Below are positions 26,576 to 35,570 of a stretch of DNA of 39,629 bases, one piece after another; the stretch's first letter is position 1, and each line of letters opens with the position of its first letter. The notes under the pieces are model-generated. The model was not told the origin of the DNA and made no database searches. It saw only the letters and a program-made list of their open reading frames with translations. Position numbers and translations under genes: made by a program. Source of the stretch: Enterococcus raffinosus (GTDB lineage Bacteria > Bacillota > Bacilli > Lactobacillales > Enterococcaceae); assembly GCF_001886185.1 (NCBI RefSeq), contig NZ_JXLA01000034.1, forward strand, positions 1 through 39,629, given 5' to 3'.

Positions 26576-28546
26576 CTACTTCATTGGCGGAATGATCGCT
26601 AGCAATCCATTACTTAAAGAAACATAGATTGAAGCGGTTGTTGGTAACGCTTCGTTTAAAGTCTTTTTAGCTGGTAATGCCGTTGCTGCTAAAGCAATCA
26701 AACTTTCACTGCGGAAAAGATTGACAAAATGCTTCGTTGACATCACTTGCGGAATACGAGGACTATTGACAATGCTAGCAATCAATTTTGATTGAATTTC
26801 GTCATTGACATCCACGGTTGTTTTTGTTGCTTCGATCTTAGGTCCCGTAGTTTTTTCTTTCGTTTCCTTCGCATGATCAAACTCGGTTAAATCATAGGCT
26901 TTGATAATCGCATTCAATTTTTCAGCGTATTGTTTATCTGTCGCATAACGCCCTTGAAGATGCTCTGTAGCATCCTTATAGGACTCTGTTTGATCCTTCC
27001 AAGTGGCTTTGTAGAAATCTTCATTTCCTGAAATGCCTTTTTTGATCAATTTCGCATAATCTTCTAAAGACTCTTTATAAGAAGGGTACTTTCTAAACTC
27101 AGAAGTAATTTGGAAGCTTGCGCCCACATTGTCCTGCTCAAGTGTTTGGAAAGTCACACCTTGATCCTTATACTTGCCCTTGATCCCAAATAAGTTATAG
27201 TTTGGTTCACTGGCTAATGAACTATTTCCAGAGCCGCTTTCTAAAATCGCTTGTGCGATCATTACTGAAGAATAAATACCATTTTTCTGTCCGATTTCAC
27301 GAGAAATTTCTCCGATTTTCTTAATGAATTGATCGGTCGTTTGGTTTTTGTTAAAAATAAACGGCTGATTCGTACTGTATTCGCCGAAAGCATTTGACAA
27401 GGACCCTGTGGCTTTTGGCAAACCTGAGATATTTACTCGAACCGCAAATGTCGGTGTGAAGGCGCTAATGCTGCCAATCTTCACAACATCGCCAGGTTGC
27501 GGAGCATGAATGTATTGGCCGTTGCCGATGTAGATCGCTACGTGTGTCGTTACACTAGTAGGTGCTCCCCAGAACAATAAATCCCCAGGCTGTGCTTCGC
27601 TAACTGGAATTTGTGTGCCGGCATATTGTTGATCACCTGTCCAGCCGCCAATATTATGGCCGGTCGCATTGGCGTATACAACATAAGCTAAACCAGAACA
27701 GTCAAAGGCATTTGGCCCTTTCGCTCCCCATACATACGGTTTGCCAAGATGACGATAGGCTTCCTGAACAATCGCTGTTTGTACTTCATTACTAAATGTT
27801 GGTGCCGTTTGATTGGATGGTACACGAATATCTGCTGCTGCCGCATCCTCTGCTCCAGGCTGACGAGCCGCTGCCGGCTGCTCCTGATTCGCTGAAGGTG
27901 TATTCACCGTTGGATTTTGCGTTGTTTGATTGTTTGAATTCGTTGCGGGTTTATCTTTGTTACTATTATTATTTTGATTATTGCTGTTACCGCTTGTGTT
28001 CCCACTAGGTTTTTCCTCTGGTTTCGGTGTTGGCGTTGGTGCTGGTTTTTCTTCTTTTACAGTCTCCAGTTGAATCGATACATCGGCATCTGGCATCGTA
28101 AACACACCGTTTACTTCTGCACTTGAGTGGATCAATGCTTGTGTTGTTGCATTGATAACCTTAACTTCTTTTATTTTTACATTCTCAGGCACTGTCACTG
28201 TATAATGAACGGCTGTATTTTCTACTAATCCATTATCTGATGTATATTGGAAGGAAATTTGAGCGCCATTTGCATCACTAAAGGTATTATTAGCAATAGG
28301 TGCGCCATTTGCCAATAAATTATGTGGTGTCGCTGGTTCTGGATCAGGAATTGGCGTTTCAGAATTCCCAGTGTCTTCTGTGCTTCCCGGATTCGTAGTT
28401 TCAGTTGATTGCTGTGTAGATGAAGTCGTAGCAGAATTGCTGGCAACTGTTCCACTTTCTTCAGCAAAAGCTTGTTGTGAAGATAAAAGAGTCGGGCCGA
28501 ATAACGTTCCCAGCGCTAATAAACTTACAATCTTGTTGTACTTCAC
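26576..28546 (-). CDS. Secreted two-domain peptidoglycan hydrolase (NlpC/P60 endopeptidase plus GH73 glucosaminidase)
   Basis: 656 residues from a GTG with GAGG seven bases upstream. Signal peptide of about 28 residues ending SSQQAFA. A Ser/Thr-rich stretch, an unfamiliar beta-rich segment (about 75-165), and a Pro- then Asn/Gln-rich linker follow. The NlpC/P60 domain (about 250-370) has its nucleophile Cys in NAFDCSGLAYV and His residues in TTHVAIYIG and YIHAPQPGD. A GH73-type domain follows (about 395-560), with the likely catalytic Glu in IAQAILESGSGNSSLA and the NLFGIKGKY motif. The tail of about 90 residues ends in LPTTASIYVSLSNGLLAI plus a short end; it resembles a decayed sortase signal but lacks a proper LPxTG and basic tail. 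It would cut both stem peptide and glycan in the wall, acting in cell separation or lysis. Confidence 0.88.
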   Translation of the reverse strand: MKYNKIVSLLALGTLFGPTLLSSQQAFAEESGTVASNSATTSSTQQSTETTNPGSTEDTGNSETPIPDPEPATPHNLLANGAPIANNTFSDANGAQISFQYTSDNGLVENTAVHYTVTVPENVKIKEVKVINATTQALIHSSAEVNGVFTMPDADVSIQLETVKEEKPAPTPTPKPEEKPSGNTSGNSNNQNNNSNKDKPATNSNNQTTQNPTVNTPSANQEQPAAARQPGAEDAAAADIRVPSNQTAPTFSNEVQTAIVQEAYRHLGKPYVWGAKGPNAFDCSGLAYVVYANATGHNIGGWTGDQQYAGTQIPVSEAQPGDLLFWGAPTSVTTHVAIYIGNGQYIHAPQPGDVVKIGSISAFTPTFAVRVNISGLPKATGSLSNAFGEYSTNQPFIFNKNQTTDQFIKKIGEISREIGQKNGIYSSVMIAQAILESGSGNSSLASEPNYNLFGIKGKYKDQGVTFQTLEQDNVGASFQITSEFRKYPSYKESLEDYAKLIKKGISGNEDFYKATWKDQTESYKDATEHLQGRYATDKQYAEKLNAIIKAYDLTEFDHAKETKEKTTGPKIEATKTTVDVNDEIQSKLIASIVNSPRIPQVMSTKHFVNLFRSESLIALAATALPAKKTLNEALPTTASIYVSLSNGLLAIIPPMK

Positions 28547-28608
28547 ATCTATACCTCATTTCTAATTTAAATATATTTCCATATATAATTATTTTCCTTA
28601 ATTACTTA

Positions 28609-28791
28609 CTATAATATCATTAATTTAAAAGCATGTCTAAAGAGTCGACCATTGTTCATAAAATCTTCAAAATTATTAAATAGAAAAATCGAATTCACCC
28701 GTTTTGCATCTTTTTTAGTCAATTCAAGTACTGATAAATCAACGATTATTATTAAAATGAATTCTAGAAGAAAAAATAACATTTGATACAT
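28609..28791 (-). CDS. Possible small membrane peptide (60 residues)
   Basis: A short frame with a perfect AGGAGG just ahead of two close ATG codons (28791 and 28782). The N-terminus is strongly hydrophobic (LFFLLEFILIIIVDLSVL) and the rest is basic. An AT-rich segment with TATATT/TAATAT hexamers upstream could be a promoter. No homologue recognised. It lies alone between the hydrolase gene and a terminator pair; it may equally be leader DNA. Confidence 0.35.
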   Translation of the reverse strand: MYQMLFFLLEFILIIIVDLSVLELTKKDAKRVNSIFLFNNFEDFMNNGRLFRHAFKLMIL

Positions 28792-28903
28792 TTCCCTCCT
28801 GGTTAAACCTAGGAATCAATTTATTTAATATAATATTAGAGAAATGAAATGAATAAATTCACCAGAATAAATATTTTTATAAATAAAACATACGTGGAAA
28901 AAT

Positions 28904-28951
28904 AAAAAAATCTTGAAGGATTAGTAAGAATCTGTCCCTTCAAGATTTTTT
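28904..28951. terminator. Hairpin terminator in the 28.9-kb intergenic region
   Basis: Stem of about 13 base pairs (AAATCTTGAAGG / CCTTCAAGATTT) with T runs on both sides. It backs up the next terminator for the minus-strand gene at 29.0 kb. Confidence 0.75.
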
Positions 28952-28971
28952 ACGTAAGATGTCTTATAAAA

Positions 28972-29022
28972 AAGTCAGATGAACCTAAACAAAACAGCGA
29001 AGTGTTTAGGTTCATCCGACTT
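28972..29022 (-). terminator. Terminator of the 113-residue gene
   Basis: Long stem of about 20 base pairs (starting AAGTCAGATGAACC) with a T-rich tail on the minus strand, directly after the stop codon. Confidence 0.8.
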
Positions 29023-29364
29023 TTACACCTTTTCTTTTACAATTTTTTGCATCAGTTTCGAGATTGAGCGTTCATGGAAGTGAGTCATACGAACACTCTC
29101 ACCGTTTTCAGTACGCCAGATTTTATTTTCATAAAAACCAACGCTATCACGTTCACCATCCATCAACTCTTTTGCGTAGCCTAACACAAGACGAATCGCT
29201 TCACGTGTCGGCTCATCACTTTTGAAATATCCCGGATAACTACGGAGGTACTCATCTAGATCGCTATTATGAGATACTTTCCAGTCTTCGATAAAATCTT
29301 CCAAGGCGGTGACGACATTACTCGTTTGAATCTTCCATAATGTTATATCTACTTGATTTTCCAT
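29023..29364 (-). CDS. Hypothetical 113-residue protein
   Basis: Not recognised. The start at 29364 is preferred because GGAGG lies seven bases upstream; the ATG at 29370 is too close to it. The protein is acidic and soluble, with no membrane segment. Notable stretches are ALEDFIEDWKVSHNSDLDEYLRSYPGYF, seen as two helices, and a basic C-terminus with a histidine pair (MTHFHERSISKLMQK). Its own terminator pair indicates a single-gene transcript. It looks like a conserved regulatory or stress protein, but no function is claimed. Confidence 0.7.
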   Translation of the reverse strand: MENQVDITLWKIQTSNVVTALEDFIEDWKVSHNSDLDEYLRSYPGYFKSDEPTREAIRLVLGYAKELMDGERDSVGFYENKIWRTENGESVRMTHFHERSISKLMQKIVKEKV

Positions 29365-29543
29365 AATCATTCCTCCATTATTGAATCCCTTTACATCTAT
29401 TATTATAAAGTGCTTTCATTTTAAATAGCTGAGATATCTGCAAATTTTCTATTAAAATTCTTCAAAAAAGAACTTAAACTTTGTGGTAAACCTCAATTAT
29501 TTAAAGTTTACCTTTATTTGCAGTTAGTGGATTTGGCTTCTTA

Positions 29544-29571
29544 TTGTCTGGATTTTCAGTTATACTATTAT
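29544..29571 (+). promoter_or_regulatory. Possible promoter of the cation transporter gene
   Basis: -35 TTGTCT (29544-29549), a 16-base spacer and -10 TATTAT (29566-29571), about 25 bases before the start. Confidence 0.45.
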
Positions 29572-29596
29572 TAATTGATTGATAAGGATGATTGTT

Positions 29597-30757
29597 ATGC
29601 TGACTTTTTTAATAAATAAAATTACAGATCGCTCTAAAGGAAATAAACGCACCAGTGTAGGTATTTTGGCAGGAATCTTAGGTTTGATCTCAAACCTTGC
29701 TCTTTTCCTAGCCAAATTTTTTATTGGCTCACTTTCGGGCAGTGTTTCAATTATGGCGGATGCCATGAACAATTTGTCTGATACTGCCTCTTCCTTTATC
29801 ACCCTTGCAGGTTTTAAAATTGCCGGCAAGCCTGCTGATGAGGATCATCCCTACGGCCATGAGCGTTTCGAATATATTAGCGGGTTCGTTATCTCCATTT
29901 TAGTGACCTACGTCGGATTTCGCTTCTTAGACAGTTCCTTTGTTAAAATTCTACATCCAAGCAGCGTGTTGCTTTCTCCGATCGTATACATCGTTTTGGT
30001 TTTATCGATCCTCATGAAGTTTTGGCAGTCTTTTATGTATCGCAGATTAAGTCGCGAAATAAGTTCCGATACCCTAAAAGCTACTGCTCAAGATAGTATC
30101 AATGATGTGTATACGACCATCGCTGTTTTGATTTCTGCCATTATCGAATGGTTCAGCGGCTGGCGAATTGATGGATACATTGGTTTTCTAATTGCTTTGT
30201 ACATTATTTATTCAGGAATTAAGATGATCATGGGGTTTATCAATGATTTGATGGGTGTTCGCCCGCGTGACGAGGAAGTCGCAGCCATTCGTCAACATTT
30301 GGATAATTATCCCGACATCATCGGGTATCATGATCTGCTGATACACAGCTATGGACCAAATAGCGTCTTTGCTTCCGTTCATATCGAGGTAAATCAAGAC
30401 TGGACCTTGCCCCACGCCCATGAAGTGATCGATGCCATCGAATATGACGTAAAACAAAATTTAGGGGTGGATCTGGTTTGTCACTTAGATCCCTATCCGA
30501 TTGACGATCCTGATTTTAAGCGTATTGCGCCTGTCTTAAAACGGATTTTAAAGGATATTCATCAAAATCTTCGCTTTCACGATTTACGGGTAGACAAAAC
30601 AACGACCCCCGAAACCATTTATTTTGATTTAGTAGTACCAGAAGACCTAAAAAAGAGAACAAATACACAGCTACAAGATCAAATAAGCAGCCAATTCATC
30701 TCACAAAGTGAGCCAGCAAAACTGAGCATCACCTTTGACCGAACATACTTATTATAA
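29597..30757 (+). CDS. Cation diffusion facilitator (CDF) family metal transporter
   Basis: 386 residues from the ATG at 29597, with AAGG upstream. Six-helix CDF domain: metal site residues in IMADAMNNLSD (helix 2) and TAQDSINDVYTT (helix 5), plus the family segment HPYGHERFEYISGFVIS. A cytoplasmic C-terminal domain follows, longer than usual. Such proteins export Zn, Mn, Fe, Co or Cd in exchange for protons. The helix-2 pair Asp-Asn (rather than His-Asp of zinc exporters) is more like manganese- or iron-type members, so Mn is a possible substrate. Monocistronic with its own terminator. Confidence 0.88.
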   Translation: MLTFLINKITDRSKGNKRTSVGILAGILGLISNLALFLAKFFIGSLSGSVSIMADAMNNLSDTASSFITLAGFKIAGKPADEDHPYGHERFEYISGFVISILVTYVGFRFLDSSFVKILHPSSVLLSPIVYIVLVLSILMKFWQSFMYRRLSREISSDTLKATAQDSINDVYTTIAVLISAIIEWFSGWRIDGYIGFLIALYIIYSGIKMIMGFINDLMGVRPRDEEVAAIRQHLDNYPDIIGYHDLLIHSYGPNSVFASVHIEVNQDWTLPHAHEVIDAIEYDVKQNLGVDLVCHLDPYPIDDPDFKRIAPVLKRILKDIHQNLRFHDLRVDKTTTPETIYFDLVVPEDLKKRTNTQLQDQISSQFISQSEPAKLSITFDRTYLL

Positions 30758-30762
30758 TTACA

Positions 30763-30797
30763 AGAAAAGCATTGGTCCGAAGACCAATGCTTTTTAG
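30763..30797. terminator. Bidirectional terminator between the CDF gene and the Bce permease gene
   Basis: Perfect 13-bp stem AAAAGCATTGGTC / GACCAATGCTTTT with a 4-base loop; T runs in both directions, serving the convergent genes. Confidence 0.9.
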
Positions 30798-32782
30798 CTC
30801 TTTCGTTCTACCAATTGATAATAGCTACGCGCCGTCAAACGATAAACGATGAAATAGAGAATGGCGAAAATCACGGTAACGATCCCACAAATAAGTAAGA
30901 ATAGCTTCCAATTCACCAGCCCAAATAGAACGAGTAATTTTTTAATCAACGGAAAAGCAAATCCTAGATGGATGACCGCGACAACTAATGGAAAGGAAAA
31001 GACCATCATTACTTGACTGCTTATTACCTTCTTGACTTCACGATGACTCATTCCAACCTTTTGTAATATCTCAAACCGCTCTCGGTCATCGATCCCTTCA
31101 GAAATCTGCTTATAGTAGATAATCAGAGCAGTGGCTAGAATAAAGGTAGCGCCAAAAACGATTCCTAAAAAGAAAAATCCGCCAGTAAATACCTTGTTCT
31201 CAGCAACAAAGGTATATCTATCGTCAAAGGTGAATTGTCCCTCTCCTAATTGCTGGGTTAATCGTGCACGAAGCGATTGAGCAAAATCACTCTGCTTGTT
31301 TTTTTCCTTTAGCTTCGTATTAAACAAAAAATTATATTCAGGGTAGACAGCCGCGGCCTCAGATTGCTTAGGAAACCAATCTGCCAAACAACGTTCAAGT
31401 ACTGCTTGATTTGCCAGTACAACGACAAATGAGTCGGTCAGCTCCACTTGTTGATTGATTCCGGGAAATTGATTGATTCGTTTTTTGATTTTATAGTCCT
31501 GATTCTCCAGCTTAAGAGTATTTTCTTTGATATCGCCACTAACGGGATAGAAATAAATTTCATCGTCCTTCAAATTCGGTTTCTCACTCGTATGCTTCTC
31601 ATATTCCTGTGCAGTCATAAAATTTATCAGTGTAACCGATGGCGATTTGGTATTGTAAAAATCTTCTGCACTGGTTGTCTGATAATTGCCGTTTTTCGGT
31701 TGAAACATGATACTTTTGGTAGACGTTAGATAAACTTGTTTCGTCAACTGTGCTTGTTTTTCAGCACTAATCGTTTCGATCGCCTGCTCAACAAGCTCAG
31801 GCTTGTGAACAGTAGAAACCATTACCTCACGAGGATAACGTGTGTTTTCAACATCCTTCTGACCGAAAAATAGACTCGCGGTGGTAGCGGCAGTGACCAA
31901 TACCATGGTTGACAGAATACAAATGCTCGCTAATCCTGCTGCATTCTGCTTCATTCGATACATCATACTTGAAACGGAGATAAAATGATTGGTTTTATAA
32001 TAAAATCGCTCGTTTCTTTTTAGAAGCTTCAATAATGCGATACTTCCAGCGGTAAACAGGAAATAAGTTCCTAAGATTACTAGGATGATCGCAACAAAGA
32101 ACAGGTTTAACGCACTCAGCGGCGACTCAATCATTACTGCAATTCCGTAGCCGCCACCTAAGCACGCCAAACCTAGAATAGCGAGAAACCAACGAGCTTT
32201 TGGCTCCTGCTCTCCTTTTTTACTGCCATGTAACAACGAAATCGGATTGGTTCGACTGATTTGCCAGCAATTGATCAACAGCAGCAAGAAGAAAATTCCC
32301 ACAAAGAGTAACGTGACAAATCCAAGACTTTTCGGTGATAGCTGGAAGACAAAAGCATTTCCTACACTGATTAAACGACGAAGGACTAAAAAGGAAAATT
32401 TAGATAAAACGATGCCCGTCAATAATCCCGAAACGATTACAATCAGGAAGCTTAGAAGATTTTCCCAAATCATTAATTGATACAGCTCGCGTTTTCCTAG
32501 ACCTAAAATATTATATAAACCCAGTTCTTTTTTACGCTGTTTCAACAAAAAACTATTGGTGTAGAAAGAAAAGATTATCGTAAAGATTATGATCACGATA
32601 TGTCCCAAGCCAAACATAGCACTGGCCGAACCACCACCAGGCAGGGCGCGCATCCCTTCATTGTTCACTATCACCTGTGTCATCGTGTTAATAGCGACTA
32701 AAAACAGCATGGAGATAAGAAAAGGCAGATAACCGCGATGGTTCTTTTTCAAATTGGTTAAAGCTAATTTCGCATAGAACAT
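30794..32782 (-). CDS. BceB-type ABC transporter permease
   Basis: 662 residues with the BceB architecture: ten membrane helices, FtsX-like domains near both ends, and a large extracellular domain (roughly residues 310-530) between helices 7 and 8 that binds peptide antibiotics in relatives. N-terminal MFYAKLALTNLKKNHRGYLPF is typical. It is three bases downstream of its ATPase. With the two-component system upstream it forms a flux-sensing detoxification module against lipid II-cycle inhibitors such as bacitracin or lantibiotics; the particular antibiotic cannot be told. Confidence 0.9.
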   Translation of the reverse strand: MFYAKLALTNLKKNHRGYLPFLISMLFLVAINTMTQVIVNNEGMRALPGGGSASAMFGLGHIVIIIFTIIFSFYTNSFLLKQRKKELGLYNILGLGKRELYQLMIWENLLSFLIVIVSGLLTGIVLSKFSFLVLRRLISVGNAFVFQLSPKSLGFVTLLFVGIFFLLLLINCWQISRTNPISLLHGSKKGEQEPKARWFLAILGLACLGGGYGIAVMIESPLSALNLFFVAIILVILGTYFLFTAGSIALLKLLKRNERFYYKTNHFISVSSMMYRMKQNAAGLASICILSTMVLVTAATTASLFFGQKDVENTRYPREVMVSTVHKPELVEQAIETISAEKQAQLTKQVYLTSTKSIMFQPKNGNYQTTSAEDFYNTKSPSVTLINFMTAQEYEKHTSEKPNLKDDEIYFYPVSGDIKENTLKLENQDYKIKKRINQFPGINQQVELTDSFVVVLANQAVLERCLADWFPKQSEAAAVYPEYNFLFNTKLKEKNKQSDFAQSLRARLTQQLGEGQFTFDDRYTFVAENKVFTGGFFFLGIVFGATFILATALIIYYKQISEGIDDRERFEILQKVGMSHREVKKVISSQVMMVFSFPLVVAVIHLGFAFPLIKKLLVLFGLVNWKLFLLICGIVTVIFAILYFIVYRLTARSYYQLVERKS

Positions 32783-32785
32783 CCG

Positions 32786-33547
32786 TTACGCCTCCTTTGA
32801 TAGCAAGGCTGTCAGTGTTTCGTTAATCGTTTCTAGAAACTCATAATTGTCCTTGTTTCCCCGGTATAACTGGTGATAAACCTGCCCATCCTTTATAAAA
32901 AGCACACGTCTCGCATGACTGGCCGCAATCGAGCTGTGTGTCACCATTAGAATCGTTTGCCCGTTATAATTCAATCGTTGAAAAATCTGCAGCAGCTGCT
33001 CCGATGTTTTTGAATCCAATGCTCCAGTGGGCTCGTCAGCTAATAGCAGCTCAGGATTGGTGATGATCGCTCTTGCGACAGCGACCCTCTGTTTTTGCCC
33101 GCCAGACAACTCATAGGGATACTTCTCTAACAGCTTCTCAATACCAAGAGCCTTTACCACTGGTTTAAGCTCATCCATCAATTGCTTGACGGGTGTTTGT
33201 GAAAGTACCAGCGGCAATAAAATATTATCCTTTACAGAAAAGGTGTCTAACAAATTGAAATCCTGGAACACAAATCCTAGATGGTCTCTTCGAAAGGCGG
33301 CCGCATTTTTTTCCTTAATAGTGTTCAAATCCATACCATCCAATAAAATCGTCCCGGATGAAGGCTTATCTAATGTTGCGATCAGATTCAGCAGCGTACT
33401 TTTTCCGGAGCCTGATTCTCCCATAATCGCTACGTAATCTCCCTTTTCAACCGTTAAATCGATATTTCTCAAGGCTTCTACAGGCATTCCCTTGAACTGA
33501 GTTTGATAAATCTTTTTAATATTCTCTACTTTTAATAGTTCATTCAT
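32786..33547 (-). CDS. BceA-type ABC transporter ATP-binding protein
   Basis: 253 residues of the MacB/LolD-like class. Walker A GESGSGKST, Q-loop FVFQDFNLLDTFSV, signature LSGGQKQR, Walker B LLLADEPTGALD, H-loop MVTHS. It powers the adjacent permease. Ribosome binding site GGGGAGG. The 143-base gap to the histidine kinase holds a hairpin and a pair of TGATCA sites, so the transporter genes probably have their own regulated promoter. Confidence 0.92.
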   Translation of the reverse strand: MNELLKVENIKKIYQTQFKGMPVEALRNIDLTVEKGDYVAIMGESGSGKSTLLNLIATLDKPSSGTILLDGMDLNTIKEKNAAAFRRDHLGFVFQDFNLLDTFSVKDNILLPLVLSQTPVKQLMDELKPVVKALGIEKLLEKYPYELSGGQKQRVAVARAIITNPELLLADEPTGALDSKTSEQLLQIFQRLNYNGQTILMVTHSSIAASHARRVLFIKDGQVYHQLYRGNKDNYEFLETINETLTALLSKEA

Positions 33548-33583
33548 TTTGAATTCCTCCCCGTTCGTATTGAAGTCATTTTC

Positions 33584-33605
33584 TGATCAAACGACTCTCT
33601 GATCA
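33584..33605. promoter_or_regulatory. Candidate response-regulator operator upstream of the transporter genes
   Basis: Two TGATCA palindromes at 33584-33589 and 33600-33605, separated by ten bases (about one and a half turns centre to centre), about 40-60 bases before the ATPase start. They could be the binding site of the adjacent BceR-like regulator. No consensus is quoted to prove it. Confidence 0.4.
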
Positions 33606-33655
33606 GCTCCTCTACTTCATCATAAAAGCTTGCCTGTAAAAACACTACTTACGAA

Positions 33656-33694
33656 AATAAATCCAAACTTACAATCATGAAAGTTTGGATTTAT
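33656..33694 (-). terminator. Hairpin after the histidine kinase gene
   Basis: Stem AAATCCAAACTT / AAGTTTGGATTT starting at the stop codon, with a modest T-rich tail on the minus strand. Leaky termination is possible. Confidence 0.65.
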
Positions 33695-34680
33695 TCAAAA
33701 GCTGAAATTTCTTCTGGAAAAACAATCGTTACTTTGGTTCCTTTTTTTACCTGTGACTCAAGATAGAGATGGCAGCCTAGTTTTCCTGCGGCCTCTTGAC
33801 TGAGATAAAGACCTAAGCCGCTGGCTCTTTGCTGTTCACGACCGTTCATGCCAGTATAGCCCTTTTCAAAGACTCGCGGTAAATCCTCCGCCCGAATGCC
33901 CATACCGGTATCTTTAATGATCAACTGATTTTCACTAAAAGCAATGCTGATCGTTCCGTCCTCTGTATATTTAATCGCGTTAAAAATGACCTGCTCCAAA
34001 ATGAAAATCAACCATTTCTGATCAGAGTAAACTTGCCCTTCAAGGTTTCCCAGCTGTAAACTCAGATTTTTCTGAGAGAAAAATGTCGCATATTTTTTTA
34101 CGACTGATTTTATGATTTTCTCGATTGACAGCTGTTGAAAAACCAAGTCCGCTTGATCTAAGTTTTGACGCATATAGTTAAGAATCATTTGCAGGTATTC
34201 ATTGATTTTGAATACCTCATTCTTCATCCTTCGAGGCTCGATTTGACCCAACTGGATCAATAGGTCTAAGGCAGCGACCGGTGTTTTGATTTGATGTAGC
34301 CAAAGTCCGAAATCATCCAGCATGTTCTTTTGATTTTGTTGCAGCTCGTCTTGCTGCTGGTTCTTCTTTTCAAGCACCAGACGCAGCACCTCTTGATAGT
34401 TTTTTTCGCTTAGCGTGTCCGCTTTAGGCAGAAAAATCAGATTGCTTAATTGCAGATCCTTTGTCGCTAAGAGTTCCAGTTTTTTCTGTTTGCGGAAGGC
34501 ACGATAAAAGGAAACGATAGAATAGACAATTAAGAGAAACATCGTAAACAGCCAGCTGTCCCAAAACGGTCCAAAGTTGTATTCATAAAGATAGAATGTT
34601 AAATAAATTAGGACCCAAAAAAAGAAATACATGCCATAAATGACACGCCGCTCATAAAAAAAGCTCTTCAGTAGTTTCAT
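33691..34680 (-). CDS. BceS-type intramembrane-sensing histidine kinase
   Basis: 329 residues. Two closely spaced N-terminal membrane helices (about 14-33 and 40-60) with almost no extracellular loop mark an intramembrane-sensing kinase that reads the state of its ABC transporter. The phospho-acceptor His129 lies in LWLHQIKTPVAAL, the ATP domain has FNAIKYTEDG (N box), IKDTGMGI (G1) and GLGLYLSQ (G2). The start overlaps the response regulator stop (ATGA). It should phosphorylate that regulator when the transporter works on a peptide antibiotic. Confidence 0.92.
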   Translation of the reverse strand: MKLLKSFFYERRVIYGMYFFFWVLIYLTFYLYEYNFGPFWDSWLFTMFLLIVYSIVSFYRAFRKQKKLELLATKDLQLSNLIFLPKADTLSEKNYQEVLRLVLEKKNQQQDELQQNQKNMLDDFGLWLHQIKTPVAALDLLIQLGQIEPRRMKNEVFKINEYLQMILNYMRQNLDQADLVFQQLSIEKIIKSVVKKYATFFSQKNLSLQLGNLEGQVYSDQKWLIFILEQVIFNAIKYTEDGTISIAFSENQLIIKDTGMGIRAEDLPRVFEKGYTGMNGREQQRASGLGLYLSQEAAGKLGCHLYLESQVKKGTKVTIVFPEEISAFE

Positions 34681-35357
34681 TCTTTTCCCTCTATTAGATA
34701 ACCTTTGTTTTTGACGGTTTGTATTAAACTGTCTATTCCAAACTCCTTTAGTTTTTTTCGTAATCGTGTGAGGTTGACGGCCAACGTATTGTTATCAATA
34801 AAATCATCACTCTGCCACAGGGTTTCGATGATTTGCTCGCGAGGGACAATCTTTCCTTGAGTCGCGAACAAAACACTAAGAATCCGTGATTCATTGGGAG
34901 TCAGCGGCAGTTGATCAGTCGGTGATTGGATTTGATTGGTTGCTGGTACAAATTGATATTCACCAAAGGTATAGGTCAATTGTTGCCCATATTGATAACT
35001 GCGTCGCAGGAGCGCTTGGATCTTCGCTAATAGGATCGTCAGTTCAAAAGGCTTCTCAATAAATTCATCCGCACCCATATTTAGCGCCATCACCTGATTC
35101 ATTTGATCTTTGGCAGACGATAAAAAAATAATCGGCACTTCAGAAACTTTACGTATTTCTTGACACCAGTAAAAACCATTGAAATATGGCAAGGAGATAT
35201 CTAAAATTACCAAATCCGGCTGTACTTTTTGAAAGTCAGCAAATACCCGCTGAAAATCGTCCGCTACATAACAATCCATGCCCCATTGTGTCAGATGCTG
35301 TTCAATTACTGAGACGATCGTCTTATCGTCCTCTACAAGAAAAATTTTATTTGTCAT
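34677..35357 (-). CDS. BceR-type OmpR-family response regulator
   Basis: 226 residues. Receiver domain with the acidic pair in LVEDDKT, phospho-acceptor Asp53 in LVILDISLP, the SSAKD switch region and conserved Lys in FIEKPFEL. The C-terminal winged helix (about 125-226) has LTPNESRILSVLF and VNLTRLRKKLKEFG. It likely activates the transporter genes downstream. First gene of the module; a TATAAT -10 lies 28 bases upstream. Confidence 0.93.
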   Translation of the reverse strand: MTNKIFLVEDDKTIVSVIEQHLTQWGMDCYVADDFQRVFADFQKVQPDLVILDISLPYFNGFYWCQEIRKVSEVPIIFLSSAKDQMNQVMALNMGADEFIEKPFELTILLAKIQALLRRSYQYGQQLTYTFGEYQFVPATNQIQSPTDQLPLTPNESRILSVLFATQGKIVPREQIIETLWQSDDFIDNNTLAVNLTRLRKKLKEFGIDSLIQTVKNKGYLIEGKE

Positions 35358-35384
35358 TTACAGTTCCTTCTATTTTTTCTTTTT

Positions 35385-35390
35385 ATTATA
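35385..35390 (-). promoter_or_regulatory. Probable -10 of the BceRS promoter
   Basis: TATAAT on the minus strand, 28 bases before the regulator start. The -35 is poor (TTACCG at a 19-base spacing), consistent with weak or activated expression. Confidence 0.5.
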
Positions 35391-35431
35391 CTAGAAAATT
35401 TTACAATTTCGGTAACTAACTTGAATCGAGC

Positions 35432-35484
35432 AAAAAAAAAAAAAGAGGAAGTGTGGCAAAAATCTTGCCACACTTCCTCTTTTC
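35432..35484 (-). terminator. Terminator of the YcgR-YcgQ pair
   Basis: Perfect stem of about 19 base pairs (AAAAGAGGAAGTGTGGCAA and its complement) with a 5-base loop, followed on the minus strand by twelve T residues: one of the strongest terminators in the window. Confidence 0.92.
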
Positions 35485-35570
35485 GAATAAACGATGTACC
35501 AAAAGCAATTTTCGGAAATTCCTTCTCATCTCTTAAAGCTGATCACTTCTGTCATAACCTTTGCTACATG

